Shown here: piece by piece, positions 1 to 6,579 of the stretch
How positions within the stretch are numbered: the first letter of the stretch is position 1
Layout of the letters: each line of letters begins with the position of its first letter
Source: Gammaproteobacteria bacterium
GTDB taxonomy: Bacteria; Pseudomonadota; Gammaproteobacteria; Magnimaribacterales; D2472
Direction: 5' to 3'
Length of the DNA: 9,984 bases
NCBI GenBank assembly: GCA_002710265.1
Contig: PAJW01000007.1
Coordinates: forward strand, 21,070-31,053
Made by a program: the position numbers and the translations under genes
The notes under the pieces: model-generated
What the model was told of the DNA's origin: nothing
The model's database searches: none
The model's input: the letters and a program-made list of their open reading frames with translations, nothing else

Positions 1-703
1 TAATATTTAATATTTCAGCTGAGCCTCCAGCAGATTCAACAATTGCAGCACCGGCAATTATGTCCCATAAATAAATACCTTTCTCTTTATACATTTCAGC
101 CTTACCAGAAGCAATGTAGCATGAAGCCATTGCAGCTGATCCAATCATTCGAGTTTTTTTCCAAGCTTGCATGTCAGATATTAACTTTTGAAGTGAGCTA
201 TCTGAATAGTCAGTACTAAATGGTAATCCAGTAACAACTATTCCCTCATCTTTGTTGCAAACACCGGATACATTAATAGTTTTTCCGTTGAGAGTTGCAG
301 TCTTGTTTATGCAATCGCCAACATAAAGCTCATCATTATTAAAATCATAAATTACGCCAAAAACAGGTTTGAGGTTTGTAACCATACCAATTGAGACGCA
401 ACAAATAGGAATATTTCGATTATAGTTTGCAGTACCGTCTAGGGGATCTATAACCCAAAAGCTTTCTCCCAAATTATCAGCTGATTTCCCACTTTCTTCT
501 GCCAATATTTCATAATTTGAGTCTTGGCTTATTACTTCTTTAATTATATTTTCAGACGAAACATCCGCTTGAAGCTTTGTATCTCTTTTGTCACTTAAAG
601 ACAATTTATTAAGCTGCTCTTTGTTTTCGCTGAGGTGCTTGCCAGCAACCATTGCAGCTTTTATTGCAATGTTTAGTTCTTTAGAAAAATCTATATTAGA
701 CAT
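1..703 (-). CDS. Inositol monophosphatase family protein (3' end outside window)
   Basis: This gene encodes a Mg2+-dependent sugar/inositol phosphate phosphatase of the IMPase superfamily (relatives SuhB, HisN, CysQ). My translation from the ATG at 703 gives 234 codons before the window edge; members usually have about 260-270, so only a short C-terminus is missing. The metal-site motifs are all visible: AEES with Glu70, the signature WVIDPLDGT at 83-91 with Asp86 and Asp89, and LWDIIAG at 212-218 with Asp214, followed by VESAGG. There is no signal peptide, so it should be cytoplasmic. The start follows the stop of the upstream dehydrogenase gene directly (TAG then ATG), with a weak AAGG four bases before the ATG, so translation is probably coupled. 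The exact substrate (inositol-1-phosphate, histidinol phosphate or PAP) cannot be read from the sequence; family membership is near certain. Confidence 0.93.
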   Translation of the reverse strand, partial: MSNIDFSKELNIAIKAAMVAGKHLSENKEQLNKLSLSDKRDTKLQADVSSENIIKEVISQDSNYEILAEESGKSADNLGESFWVIDPLDGTANYNRNIPICCVSIGMVTNLKPVFGVIYDFNNDELYVGDCINKTATLNGKTINVSGVCNKDEGIVVTGLPFSTDYSDSSLQKLISDMQAWKKTRMIGSAAMASCYIASGKAEMYKEKGIYLWDIIAGAAIVESAGGSAEILNI

Positions 704-1819
704 CTAACCTTTATAAGTTACCCTGTAGATAACATTATATTTATCGTCTGAAATTAATAATGATCCATCGCTCATAACAAAAGGAGATGCCGGTCTACCC
801 CATGCATTCTCATCTTTCAGCCAACCAGTTATAAAATCCTCCTGATTTATATAGTTTCCTTGTTCATCAAGTTCTACAAAAACAACTTTATAACCTGACT
901 TACCGTTATATTTGTTCCATGATCCATGTAAGGCTATGAACAAACTATTTTTATATTTTTCTGGAAATTCGTTCTTATCATAAAAAGCAATTCCCAGCGG
1001 AGCTACGTGTGGTCCTAATTCAGCAATTGGATCTACAAAATCTTTATTAACATCTGGAATCATATGGCCAAATTCTGGATCTATAACATTTTTAGCATGT
1101 TTAAAGGGATATCCATAAAAACTTCCTTCTTTATCGATCACATTTAATTCGCATGAAGGTGAATTGTCGCCAAGCCAATCCCTGCCGTTGTCAGAAAAAT
1201 ACATCTTTTTAGTAACTGGGTGCCAATCGAATCCTACACTATTTCGTACACCATCTGCTACAGTCACCAAGTTACCATCAACATACTTATGAATAGCTGC
1301 AAATCTTGTATCTTGGGTTTGTTCCTCGAGACAAATATTGCAAGGTACACCAACTGGAATATATAAATTACCATCTGGGCCAAAATCAATATATTTTAAT
1401 CCGTGCCATGTCTCCGAAGGAAGGTCGTCCATATATACTTTTTTTTCAGGCAATATGGTGGAGTTAGAATCTAACCAAGAATCGATTTGCTGCACTACCC
1501 ATACAGTATCCATTTCAGCAAAATATAAATCATCTTGATAAACTGTTACTCCAGCCGGATTTTCCAAACCACTGGCAACAATTACCTTTTCATATGTACC
1601 ATTTTTATTTTTATCAATTAAAGCAATAACTTCATTGCCTTTTTTTGAACCAACTATGATATGCCCTTTGCGTGTCTCAGCAATTTGTCTTGGTGAATCA
1701 AGACCTTCGGCAAGAATATCTATCTCAAAACCTGCTGGCAATTTTAATGAAATACTTGATGCATCTATATTTAAAATAAGTGACGTGAGTAAAATTAGTA
1801 ATGTATTTTTTTTAATCAT
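704..1819 (-). CDS. Secreted PQQ-dependent sugar/sorbosone dehydrogenase-like beta-propeller
   Basis: This is a member of the soluble glucose/sorbosone dehydrogenase superfamily, a six-bladed propeller that in characterised members oxidises sugars or aldehydes with PQQ in the periplasm. The frame stays open to a TTG at 1852 (382 codons). I prefer the ATG at 1819 (371 codons) because it gives a compact signal peptide, MIKKNTLLILLTSLILNIDA, ending around residue 20. Numbered from the TTG, family landmarks are WHGLKYIDFGPDG at 149-161 (likely catalytic His150), the family-typical CNIC at 171-174, RNSVGFDWHP at 203-212 (Arg203), HGSWN at 309-313, WGRPASP at 351-357 and the final blade SDGSLLISDD at 361-370. 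These equivalences come from the family pattern, not an alignment. It is the first gene of a two-gene unit with the phosphatase. The substrate is unknown and no PQQ biosynthesis gene is present here. Confidence 0.88.
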   Translation of the reverse strand: MIKKNTLLILLTSLILNIDASSISLKLPAGFEIDILAEGLDSPRQIAETRKGHIIVGSKKGNEVIALIDKNKNGTYEKVIVASGLENPAGVTVYQDDLYFAEMDTVWVVQQIDSWLDSNSTILPEKKVYMDDLPSETWHGLKYIDFGPDGNLYIPVGVPCNICLEEQTQDTRFAAIHKYVDGNLVTVADGVRNSVGFDWHPVTKKMYFSDNGRDWLGDNSPSCELNVIDKEGSFYGYPFKHAKNVIDPEFGHMIPDVNKDFVDPIAELGPHVAPLGIAFYDKNEFPEKYKNSLFIALHGSWNKYNGKSGYKVVFVELDEQGNYINQEDFITGWLKDENAWGRPASPFVMSDGSLLISDDKYNVIYRVTYKG

Positions 1820-1877
1820 AATAATGAAATGCAATTTTATGTCATAATTCAACTTTACGTAATTATAAAATAAGTTT
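1820..1877. promoter_or_regulatory. Divergent promoter region between dehydrogenase and WecA-like genes
   Basis: This 58-bp gap must hold the signals for both divergent units. On the plus strand an extended -10 (TG at 1840-1841, then T, then CATAAT at 1843-1848) would start transcription near 1855, giving a leader of about 23 nt. On the minus strand a perfect TATAAT lies at 1867-1862 and would start about 36 nt before the ATG at 1819. No good -35 hexamer is found at normal spacing for either. Because both predicted starts fall near 1855, the two transcription complexes would compete or be co-regulated. This is based on consensus matching by eye only. Confidence 0.4.
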
Positions 1878-2939
1878 ATGTCAAATGATTTAATTTTATC
1901 TATTCTTCTTTTGTCTATTTTTACTTCTATTGCTGTTAATGGAATCCTTAGAGGAATAGCAAAGAAATATAAAATTCTAATCGATCTTCCAGATAGAAGT
2001 AGAAAATTTCATCAAAGACCAACTCCTTTAACTGGAGGCTTGGGTATATTTATATCGATAATGTTATCTTCAAAAATTTATATTGATTTAAATAATCTAA
2101 ATGATTACGTACCAATTTTTTCAGAATCTATTATCTACATGTGTCTTGTATTACTAATTTTCTTTCTATTCGATGACTTTAAGCACATTAGACACTTTTA
2201 TAGGCTTGCATTCCAAGCATTAGCATCGCTTGTAATAATTTTTATAACTGGTGTCCAAATAACTAATTTTGGCAATTTGTTTGGTTTTGGAGGCTATGAG
2301 TTAGGTATATTTTCTATACCTGTAACTATTTTTTGCGTAGTTGGTGTCATGAATGCATTTAATATGATTGATGGTATTAATGGTTTGTGCGCGGGTTTTG
2401 CCTTATTGATGCTTTTGTTCTCTGGATTCCATTCTGGTTTTATATACGATTCATTGCTGATTTTAGTTATTGGATCAATTTTAGGCTTTCTAGTTTATAA
2501 CTTAAGAATTATTGGAAAAAAAAGGGCTGTATTTTTAGGTGATAGTGGTTCAAATATTTTAGGCTTCATGGTTGCATGGGTTGCTATATATTGCTCTCAA
2601 AATCAATTATATAGTGTAAATGCTATAACAATGGTTTGGTTTATTGCGATTCCTCTTTTAGATTGTATTGGTCTTATCCTCTCGAGAACTTTAAGAAATA
2701 TAAATTGGGCTGCGCCTGGAAGGGATCATATTCATCATAAGCTAATGCTAAAATTCTCTCCAGAAAATTCTTTATTAATCTTGATATTGATATCCTCATT
2801 GCTTAGTCTATTTGCAATATATCTTGAAAAAAATTTTAGTGAAACTGTTTCATTTTACTTGTTTGCTTTTTTTGCATTATCATATTATTTGGTCTTTCAC
2901 TTTTATATAAAACCAAAAACTAATAATGAAAATATTTAA
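1878..2939 (+). CDS. WecA/WbpL-type undecaprenyl-phosphate sugar-1-phosphate transferase
   Basis: This 353-residue polytopic membrane enzyme belongs to the MraY/WecA polyprenyl-phosphate HexNAc-1-phosphate transferase family. It transfers a HexNAc-1-phosphate from a UDP-sugar to undecaprenyl phosphate, the first step of O-antigen, enterobacterial common antigen or related glycans. The family motifs occur in order: HQRPTPLTGG at 45-54, the Asp pair at 99-100, NAFNMIDGINGL at 159-170 (Mg2+/catalytic Asp165), FLGDSGS at 219-225 and PGRDHIHHKL at 280-289. The HIHH motif favours the WecA/WbpL/TagO branch over MraY, which lacks it. About ten hydrophobic segments cover the length, as expected. The ATG at 1878 has no strong ribosome site upstream. 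It overlaps the next gene by 14 bp. It may prime the polysaccharide exported by the SLBB/YjbH proteins, but this is inference; the sugar specificity is not readable. Confidence 0.93.
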   Translation: MSNDLILSILLLSIFTSIAVNGILRGIAKKYKILIDLPDRSRKFHQRPTPLTGGLGIFISIMLSSKIYIDLNNLNDYVPIFSESIIYMCLVLLIFFLFDDFKHIRHFYRLAFQALASLVIIFITGVQITNFGNLFGFGGYELGIFSIPVTIFCVVGVMNAFNMIDGINGLCAGFALLMLLFSGFHSGFIYDSLLILVIGSILGFLVYNLRIIGKKRAVFLGDSGSNILGFMVAWVAIYCSQNQLYSVNAITMVWFIAIPLLDCIGLILSRTLRNINWAAPGRDHIHHKLMLKFSPENSLLILILISSLLSLFAIYLEKNFSETVSFYLFAFFALSYYLVFHFYIKPKTNNENI

Positions 2940-3372
2940 CTTTTTTAAAAAAAAGAAAGTGCAGGATTCTGACAAAAAATCATTTGCCTTTGATTTTGAA
3001 CTAACAGCGGCTGTCTTGGCATATGAAATTGCAAGGATAGACGGTGAGGTTGATGAACATGAACTGAAAATTTTAATGAATGAATTAGTTCTTATTGCCA
3101 ATAAAACAAATAAAGATGAATCTGAAATTCTAGAAATAATAGAAAGTTATAGTAAAAACAGTGTTTCTTTTCATGACTTTATTGAAGATATAAATAAAGA
3201 ATATTCCAAAGAACAAAAAATAAATCTTTTAAGGTTTATGTGGGATGTAGCTTATGCTGATAGCAAATTGGATATAGAAGAAGAAAGGCTAATTAGAAGA
3301 ATTGCAGATTTAATTAAGATTAAGGATATTGAGGTTTTAAAACTCAAAAATAATGCAAAAACTGAATCTTAA
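2926..3372 (+). CDS. TerB-like protein (COG4103-type), 148 aa
   Basis: This is a small, probably cytoplasmic, alpha-helical protein resembling the TerB/DjlA N-terminal superfamily. After a lysine-rich start (MKIFNFFKKKK) come two helical repeats typical of the fold: AAVLAYEIARIDGEVDEHEL at about residues 28-47 and DVAYADSKLDIEEERLIRR at about 107-125. Each pairs an alanine-rich helix with an acidic D-G/S-x-(V/L)-D-x-x-E segment, a pattern suggested in TerB to bind metal. The ATG lies inside the transferase gene and overlaps it by 14 bp in a different frame, with no Shine-Dalgarno, so translational coupling is likely. Its stop shares TTAA with the stop of the convergent esterase. The role of stand-alone TerB-like proteins is not established and tellurite resistance should not be assumed. 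The family call is good; the function is unknown. Confidence 0.8.
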   Translation: MKIFNFFKKKKVQDSDKKSFAFDFELTAAVLAYEIARIDGEVDEHELKILMNELVLIANKTNKDESEILEIIESYSKNSVSFHDFIEDINKEYSKEQKINLLRFMWDVAYADSKLDIEEERLIRRIADLIKIKDIEVLKLKNNAKTES

Positions 3373-5153
3373 TATTCAATAAAGCTAGCATTATCAATGA
3401 GAAATTTTTCTGAAGCACTTCTTTGACAGCTACCTTTATAACTTCCTGATTTTTCTTTATACAAGTCATTGCCTACGAAAGTGAGCATTTGCAGTAAGAC
3501 AACACATTTTTCGAGCTCAGTTAGCCTTATATCTAAATATAATTCATCCATCAAAGTCTCAAAAGTATTGGAATCAAATGACATTTTCATATACTTCTTT
3601 TTATCAATAACTAAGAATTTTCCATTTCTATTTTTATTAATATCATAAGGCTCCCATTTGACTGAATTAGTTGACTCCCCGGGCTCTCCATATTTTGCAA
3701 AATTAGTCCAATACTGCATCATATTTTTGGAAGTAAATCGCTTAGAAACTGATGGAGGATATATAAGATCGGAAAGTGGATAGCCACCCACAAGTTTATA
3801 ATCTCCAGCTAGCAGAGGTATTTCAGTTGCATGAGCGGCTCCAATCAATTTTTTAAAATCTGCAATTAGGAACTGTCTGTGATCGTCCCAATCATATCTA
3901 TAAGCATAAAGATTACTATTGCCTGCTTTAGCAATTGACTTAAGCGGATTATCTACTCCTCTAATTTTCCATGCAGAGCTTCTATAATAATTAAAAGCGC
4001 TAAAAGCATCCTCATCTTTAAGGATTACTTTTGGTATTCTAAAAACAGTTCCTAGTATTGAATAATCAAGATCAACAAAATACCTTGCAGATGCAAGCCA
4101 AAGCTTCACTTCATCTTTAGTAGAGCCAGCAATAATAGGTATTTGTTTTATATGTTTTGGATTTGATAATGCATTTCTAAGGCCTTGTTTAGGAATTACA
4201 ATACCATCTGATTGCAAAAGTGGCAGCTCTTGATATGGCTCTCGATTTGAATAGTGTTTAAAAAAATCCTTTGTGGATAGAGTAAGTAATATATCTCTTA
4301 ATTCAGTATCTGAATAACTTTCTTGTATCCTGGACTGATTGTTATCTTCTAAAATCATATCCATGACATTCCAGCTTGAGAAATCTGAAGTTGAGGACTG
4401 TTTATCTTGCTTGTATGCTTTTTCTTGATTTATAGTTGTAGTGTAACCAGACATTGAAATAGCTTTATGAAATAATCCATTTGCTTTTTGTGATACTAAT
4501 AATGACAGAACATTGTGGCCACCAGCAGACTCACCAAATATAGTTATATTTTCTGAATCTCCGCCAAATAAATGAATATTTTGGTTTACCCATTTAAGAG
4601 CACTAATAATATCAAGTGTCCCAAAATTTGAAGTTTTATCAATTCCATTTTGAAGACCTTGAAGAGACGGATGATAAAACCAACCAAATGGTCCAAGTCT
4701 ATAATTGATTCTAACAACAATAACGTTATGTTTTTTGACCATCTTTGAAAAATCATAAATATCTTTGTAACCTGAAGTATTGCCTCCACCATGAATCCAA
4801 AACATAACCGGCAACTTCTCTGTATGCTTTTTTGGTTTATGAATATCTAAATAAAGACAATCTTCTGTGCCTACAAAATCTCCTTCGCTGTCAATGCCAC
4901 CTAAGTTGGATGGTCTTTGAACACAAAAATTATCTTTTTTGGACTTAATAAGTGTTTCATTTGATTTTATTTCTCTTGGGGCTTTCCATCTTAGATATCC
5001 CACTGGTGGTTGTGCATAAGGTATATCTTCAAAAAATAAAACTCCATTCTTATTTTGTGCAGATACTTTTCCAGAAGAAGTAGTAATAGTATTTTCAGAT
5101 GCATAAATTGAGAATGCAAAAAAAAGTACTAGAAAATGTAAAAGATGTTTCAT
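3369..5153 (-). CDS. Secreted type-B carboxylesterase (alpha/beta hydrolase)
   Basis: This 594-residue carboxylesterase/para-nitrobenzyl-esterase family enzyme hydrolyses carboxylic esters; its natural substrate is unknown. Residues 1-18 form a signal peptide, with cleavage likely after SIYA. FEDIPYAQPPVGYLRWKAP at 41-59 and EDCLYLDI at 97-104 are family hallmarks, and Cys77/Cys99 are placed to form the usual N-terminal disulphide. HGGG at 121-124 is the oxyanion hole and GESAGG at 207-212 carries nucleophile Ser209. The acid is probably Glu348 in STKDEVKLW, and the base is His441 in AAHATEIPLLAG. The triad is therefore complete and the enzyme is probably active in the periplasm or outside the cell. 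Residues from about 540 form a tail beyond the conserved QYWTNFAKYGEP and WEPYD elements, with extra Cys550 and Cys576. The start at 5153 lacks a ribosome-binding site; no alternative fits the signal peptide better. Confidence 0.93.
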   Translation of the reverse strand: MKHLLHFLVLFFAFSIYASENTITTSSGKVSAQNKNGVLFFEDIPYAQPPVGYLRWKAPREIKSNETLIKSKKDNFCVQRPSNLGGIDSEGDFVGTEDCLYLDIHKPKKHTEKLPVMFWIHGGGNTSGYKDIYDFSKMVKKHNVIVVRINYRLGPFGWFYHPSLQGLQNGIDKTSNFGTLDIISALKWVNQNIHLFGGDSENITIFGESAGGHNVLSLLVSQKANGLFHKAISMSGYTTTINQEKAYKQDKQSSTSDFSSWNVMDMILEDNNQSRIQESYSDTELRDILLTLSTKDFFKHYSNREPYQELPLLQSDGIVIPKQGLRNALSNPKHIKQIPIIAGSTKDEVKLWLASARYFVDLDYSILGTVFRIPKVILKDEDAFSAFNYYRSSAWKIRGVDNPLKSIAKAGNSNLYAYRYDWDDHRQFLIADFKKLIGAAHATEIPLLAGDYKLVGGYPLSDLIYPPSVSKRFTSKNMMQYWTNFAKYGEPGESTNSVKWEPYDINKNRNGKFLVIDKKKYMKMSFDSNTFETLMDELYLDIRLTELEKCVVLLQMLTFVGNDLYKEKSGSYKGSCQRSASEKFLIDNASFIEY

Positions 5154-5208
5154 TTTATTAAAAGTTATATTTTTTTCAGCGTTTGTGGACGATAATTATA
5201 TATCATTT
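5154..5208. promoter_or_regulatory. Divergent promoter region for tRNA-Pro (+) and esterase (-)
   Basis: These 55 AT-rich bases separate the esterase start from the tRNA 5' end. On the plus strand, GATAAT at 5191-5196 or TATATA at 5197-5202 could be the tRNA -10, putting transcription start a few bases before or at 5209. On the minus strand, TATAAT at 5200-5195 is a -10 candidate for the esterase with a leader of about 35 nt, and TATAAC at 5169-5164 is an alternative. No convincing -35 was found for either direction. The candidate -10 boxes of the two strands overlap. The esterase could also be read by transcription continuing from the HU gene. Confidence 0.35.
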
Positions 5209-5285
5209 CGGGATGTAGCGCAGTCTGGTAGCGCACTACACTGGGGGTGTAGTGGTCGTCGGTTCAAATCCGGCCATCCCGACCA
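5209..5285 (+). tRNA. tRNA-Pro (anticodon GGG), 77 nt with encoded CCA
   Basis: The full cloverleaf can be folded by hand. The acceptor stem CGGGATG (5209-5215) pairs perfectly with CATCCCG (5275-5281), followed by ACCA at 5282-5285. The D stem is GCGC (5218-5221) with GCGC (5231-5234), enclosing a loop with GG. The anticodon stem CTACA (5236-5240) pairs with TGTAG (5248-5252) around the loop CTGGGGG, giving anticodon GGG at 5243-5245 (reads CCC and CCU). The T arm is GTCGG, TTCAAAT, CCGGC with one G-U pair. The C1 start and G37 after the anticodon fit bacterial tRNA-Pro. The only GC-rich stretch in the area, it lies head-on to the HU gene with one base between them. Confidence 0.97.
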
Positions 5286-5286
5286 A

Positions 5287-5565
5287 CTAATTTAAAATAT
5301 TCTTAATTTTTTTTGATGTATTTAGAGTTATTCTATTTCTTTCAGAAATTTTGAACTCTTCTTTAGTTTTAGGATTCCTTCCAATTCTTGATGGCGTTGT
5401 TTTTACTTCAAAGGTACCAAAATTTGAAATTTTAATAAGGTTATTTTTTTTTAGATTATTTTTTAGAAAAAAAATAAAATATTCAAGTAAATCTTGTGAA
5501 AGTTTTTTTGATAGGTTAGTTCCCAAAGCAATATCTTCTACAATATCGCTTTTAGTTTTTGACAT
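5287..5565 (-). CDS. HU/IHF-family DNA-binding protein, divergent
   Basis: This 92-residue protein has the size and layout of HU/IHF, the dimeric nucleoid proteins that bend DNA. A helical N-terminal half (1-40) is followed by LIKISNFGTFEV at 43-54 and the beta-arm PSRIGRNPKTKEEF at 58-71, whose RNPKT holds the tip proline (Pro65) that intercalates into DNA in HU and IHF. FKISERNRITL then leads into the last helix. The usual F-x-P-G or P-S-x-x-L-K element before that helix is replaced by NTSKKIKNILN, so it is a divergent paralogue; IHF-like is possible but the subunit type cannot be assigned. The ATG at 5565 lies 9 bp after the Ig-like gene's stop with no strong ribosome site (CACCTT), which suggests an operon with the polysaccharide genes. 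Its stop is two bases from the convergent tRNA. Confidence 0.88.
   Translation of the reverse strand: MSKTKSDIVEDIALGTNLSKKLSQDLLEYFIFFLKNNLKKNNLIKISNFGTFEVKTTPSRIGRNPKTKEEFKISERNRITLNTSKKIKNILN
5307..5314 (+). terminator. Possible U-tract terminator for tRNA-Pro inside the HU gene
   Basis: A run of eight T begins 22 bases after the tRNA 3' end, within the C-terminal lysine codons of the HU-family gene on the other strand. Only a weak AT hairpin precedes it, so intrinsic termination is uncertain. The base run could simply reflect AAA lysine codons. Confidence 0.2.
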
Positions 5566-5574
5566 AAGGTGTTA

Positions 5575-6522
5575 TCAACCAGTTCCGGTTCCAGTTCCAC
5601 CTCCGGTACTCGTTCCAGTTCCTGTACCAGTACCAGTTCCATCATCATCATCATCATCAGGATCATTAGTAATTGTGATCGTGATTGTTTGACTAACAGA
5701 GTTACCATTTGCATCAGTAACTGTAACCACGATTGTATATTCGGTTTGTGTTTCATAATCTGGTGGAACAATGAAACTTAAAACACCATTTTCATCGATT
5801 GTTATATTATCTGAACCACTAACCGAAAAAGTTACAGATGAAGAATCTGAAACAATAACTTGACCAATAGAACTTTGATTTTCAGCTGCAGAAAATGTTG
5901 ATGGAGATGTAATTGTTGGTGGAGTAGTATCTTCAACGATTACAGTTCTTGTAACTGTTGTTGAATTACCTGAAGAATCTGTTGCCGTATAAGTAATTGT
6001 ATATGTTCCAGCAGTATTAGTATCAACTGTTCCAGAAGTTGTGACAGTTACTTGCCCGCCAGAATCATCGGTAGCAGTAATACCTGGGTCAGTATATGTT
6101 GAGCCAAGTTCAACTGTAATGGGATTGTCACCAATAATAGATACTGTTGGTGGAGTATTGTCAGGATATACTTTATCACTATCAGAACCAATTTCACTTA
6201 AAACTGCTCCCCCACCTATAGCTGCAATAAATCTTAACAATAGCAATAATTTTTCATCATTCTCATCTTTTTCTTCAGAGGCAGCTTTTACTTTTGCAGG
6301 ATTTTGACTATTTTCTATAACTTCATTTAATGTTTCATTTGCATTTGTAAGGGTTACAACTTCTGCATTCAATTCAGCTATATTCATCTGACTGTATGAG
6401 GCCTCAAGGCTTTTAATTTCAAGTTCTGTTAAGGCAGTCTCGGAATAAACATTTCCGATAGAAAAAATTAGAACTAAAAAATAAATATGAAACTTCATTG
6501 CCTCTAAGTTAAAATTTTTCAT
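5575..6522 (-). CDS. Secreted Ig-like/cadherin-like protein with Asp and Gly-Thr tail
   Basis: This exported protein of 315 codons has no assignable biochemical activity. A signal peptide ends near VYS at residue 27. Residues 28-80 are helical and polar (possible coiled coil). LLLLLRFIAAIGGGAV at 92-107 is a hydrophobic, glycine-containing segment that could be a membrane anchor. Residues 124-197 match the bacterial Ig-like DUF5011/HYR pattern (GSTYTDPGITATD, then AGTYTITYTATDSSGN). Residues 199-286 resemble a cadherin-like domain (DENGVLSF, PPDYET, TVTDANGNSVSQT). The protein ends in DPDDDDDD and a 21-residue Gly/Thr tail. The ATG at 6522 has AGGA four bases upstream; the ATG at 6498 is an alternative with a tighter signal peptide but GAGG only two bases away. 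A promoter-like sequence lies upstream, and the HU gene follows after 9 bp. A surface or matrix protein linked to the exported polysaccharide is inference. Confidence 0.8.
   Translation of the reverse strand: MKNFNLEAMKFHIYFLVLIFSIGNVYSETALTELEIKSLEASYSQMNIAELNAEVVTLTNANETLNEVIENSQNPAKVKAASEEKDENDEKLLLLLRFIAAIGGGAVLSEIGSDSDKVYPDNTPPTVSIIGDNPITVELGSTYTDPGITATDDSGGQVTVTTSGTVDTNTAGTYTITYTATDSSGNSTTVTRTVIVEDTTPPTITSPSTFSAAENQSSIGQVIVSDSSSVTFSVSGSDNITIDENGVLSFIVPPDYETQTEYTIVVTVTDANGNSVSQTITITITNDPDDDDDDGTGTGTGTGTSTGGGTGTGTG
5578..5658 (-). repeat. Tandem low-complexity tract: six GAT codons plus Gly-Thr codon repeats
   Basis: Read on the minus strand, 5658-5641 is six perfect tandem GAT triplets (Asp). 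It is followed at 5640-5578 by 21 codons that are almost all GGN-ACN pairs (Gly-Thr), with AGT once and two GGN codons out of pattern, running straight to the TGA stop. Third positions vary, so this part has diverged at the base level while the protein pattern persisted; the GAT run is base-perfect and could gain or lose units by slippage without shifting frame. Confidence 0.9.
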
Positions 6523-6579
6523 TGATTCCTAAATATACCTCTTACGTATGAAATTAAATATTTGTCTTCGACATTATTT

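Noticed and set aside
1338..1847. Plus-strand open frames opposite the dehydrogenase gene (also 2880-3101, 4586-4792, 6041-6307, 8330-8545, 8907-9131)
   Set aside because: Each lies within a well-supported gene on another frame or strand and shows no domain, signal or ribosome site of its own.
1820..1852. TTG at 1852 as dehydrogenase start
   Set aside because: It adds 11 residues with no ribosome site and lengthens the signal peptide n-region; it also falls near the predicted transcription start. The ATG at 1819 is a better fit.
1856..1884. Perfect TTGACA (minus strand, 1884-1879) as -35 for the dehydrogenase unit
   Set aside because: It is only 11 bp from the TATAAT at 1867-1862, too short for sigma-70, and it overlaps the start codons of the divergent gene; no good -10 lies 16-18 bp away.
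2926..3372. Tellurite-resistance function for the TerB-like gene
   Set aside because: No terACDEZ genes are nearby; stand-alone TerB-like proteins cannot be assigned this role from the fold alone.
5578..5660. CRISPR-like or regulatory repeat array
   Set aside because: The repeats are in-frame codon repeats of a coding sequence, without spacers of constant length.
5351..5692. Plus-strand open frame with Pro-Val repeats and other open frames over 5538-5781
   Set aside because: They are antisense or shifted-frame products of the Gly-Thr/Asp codon tract and the HU gene, with no ribosome site, signal or family match.
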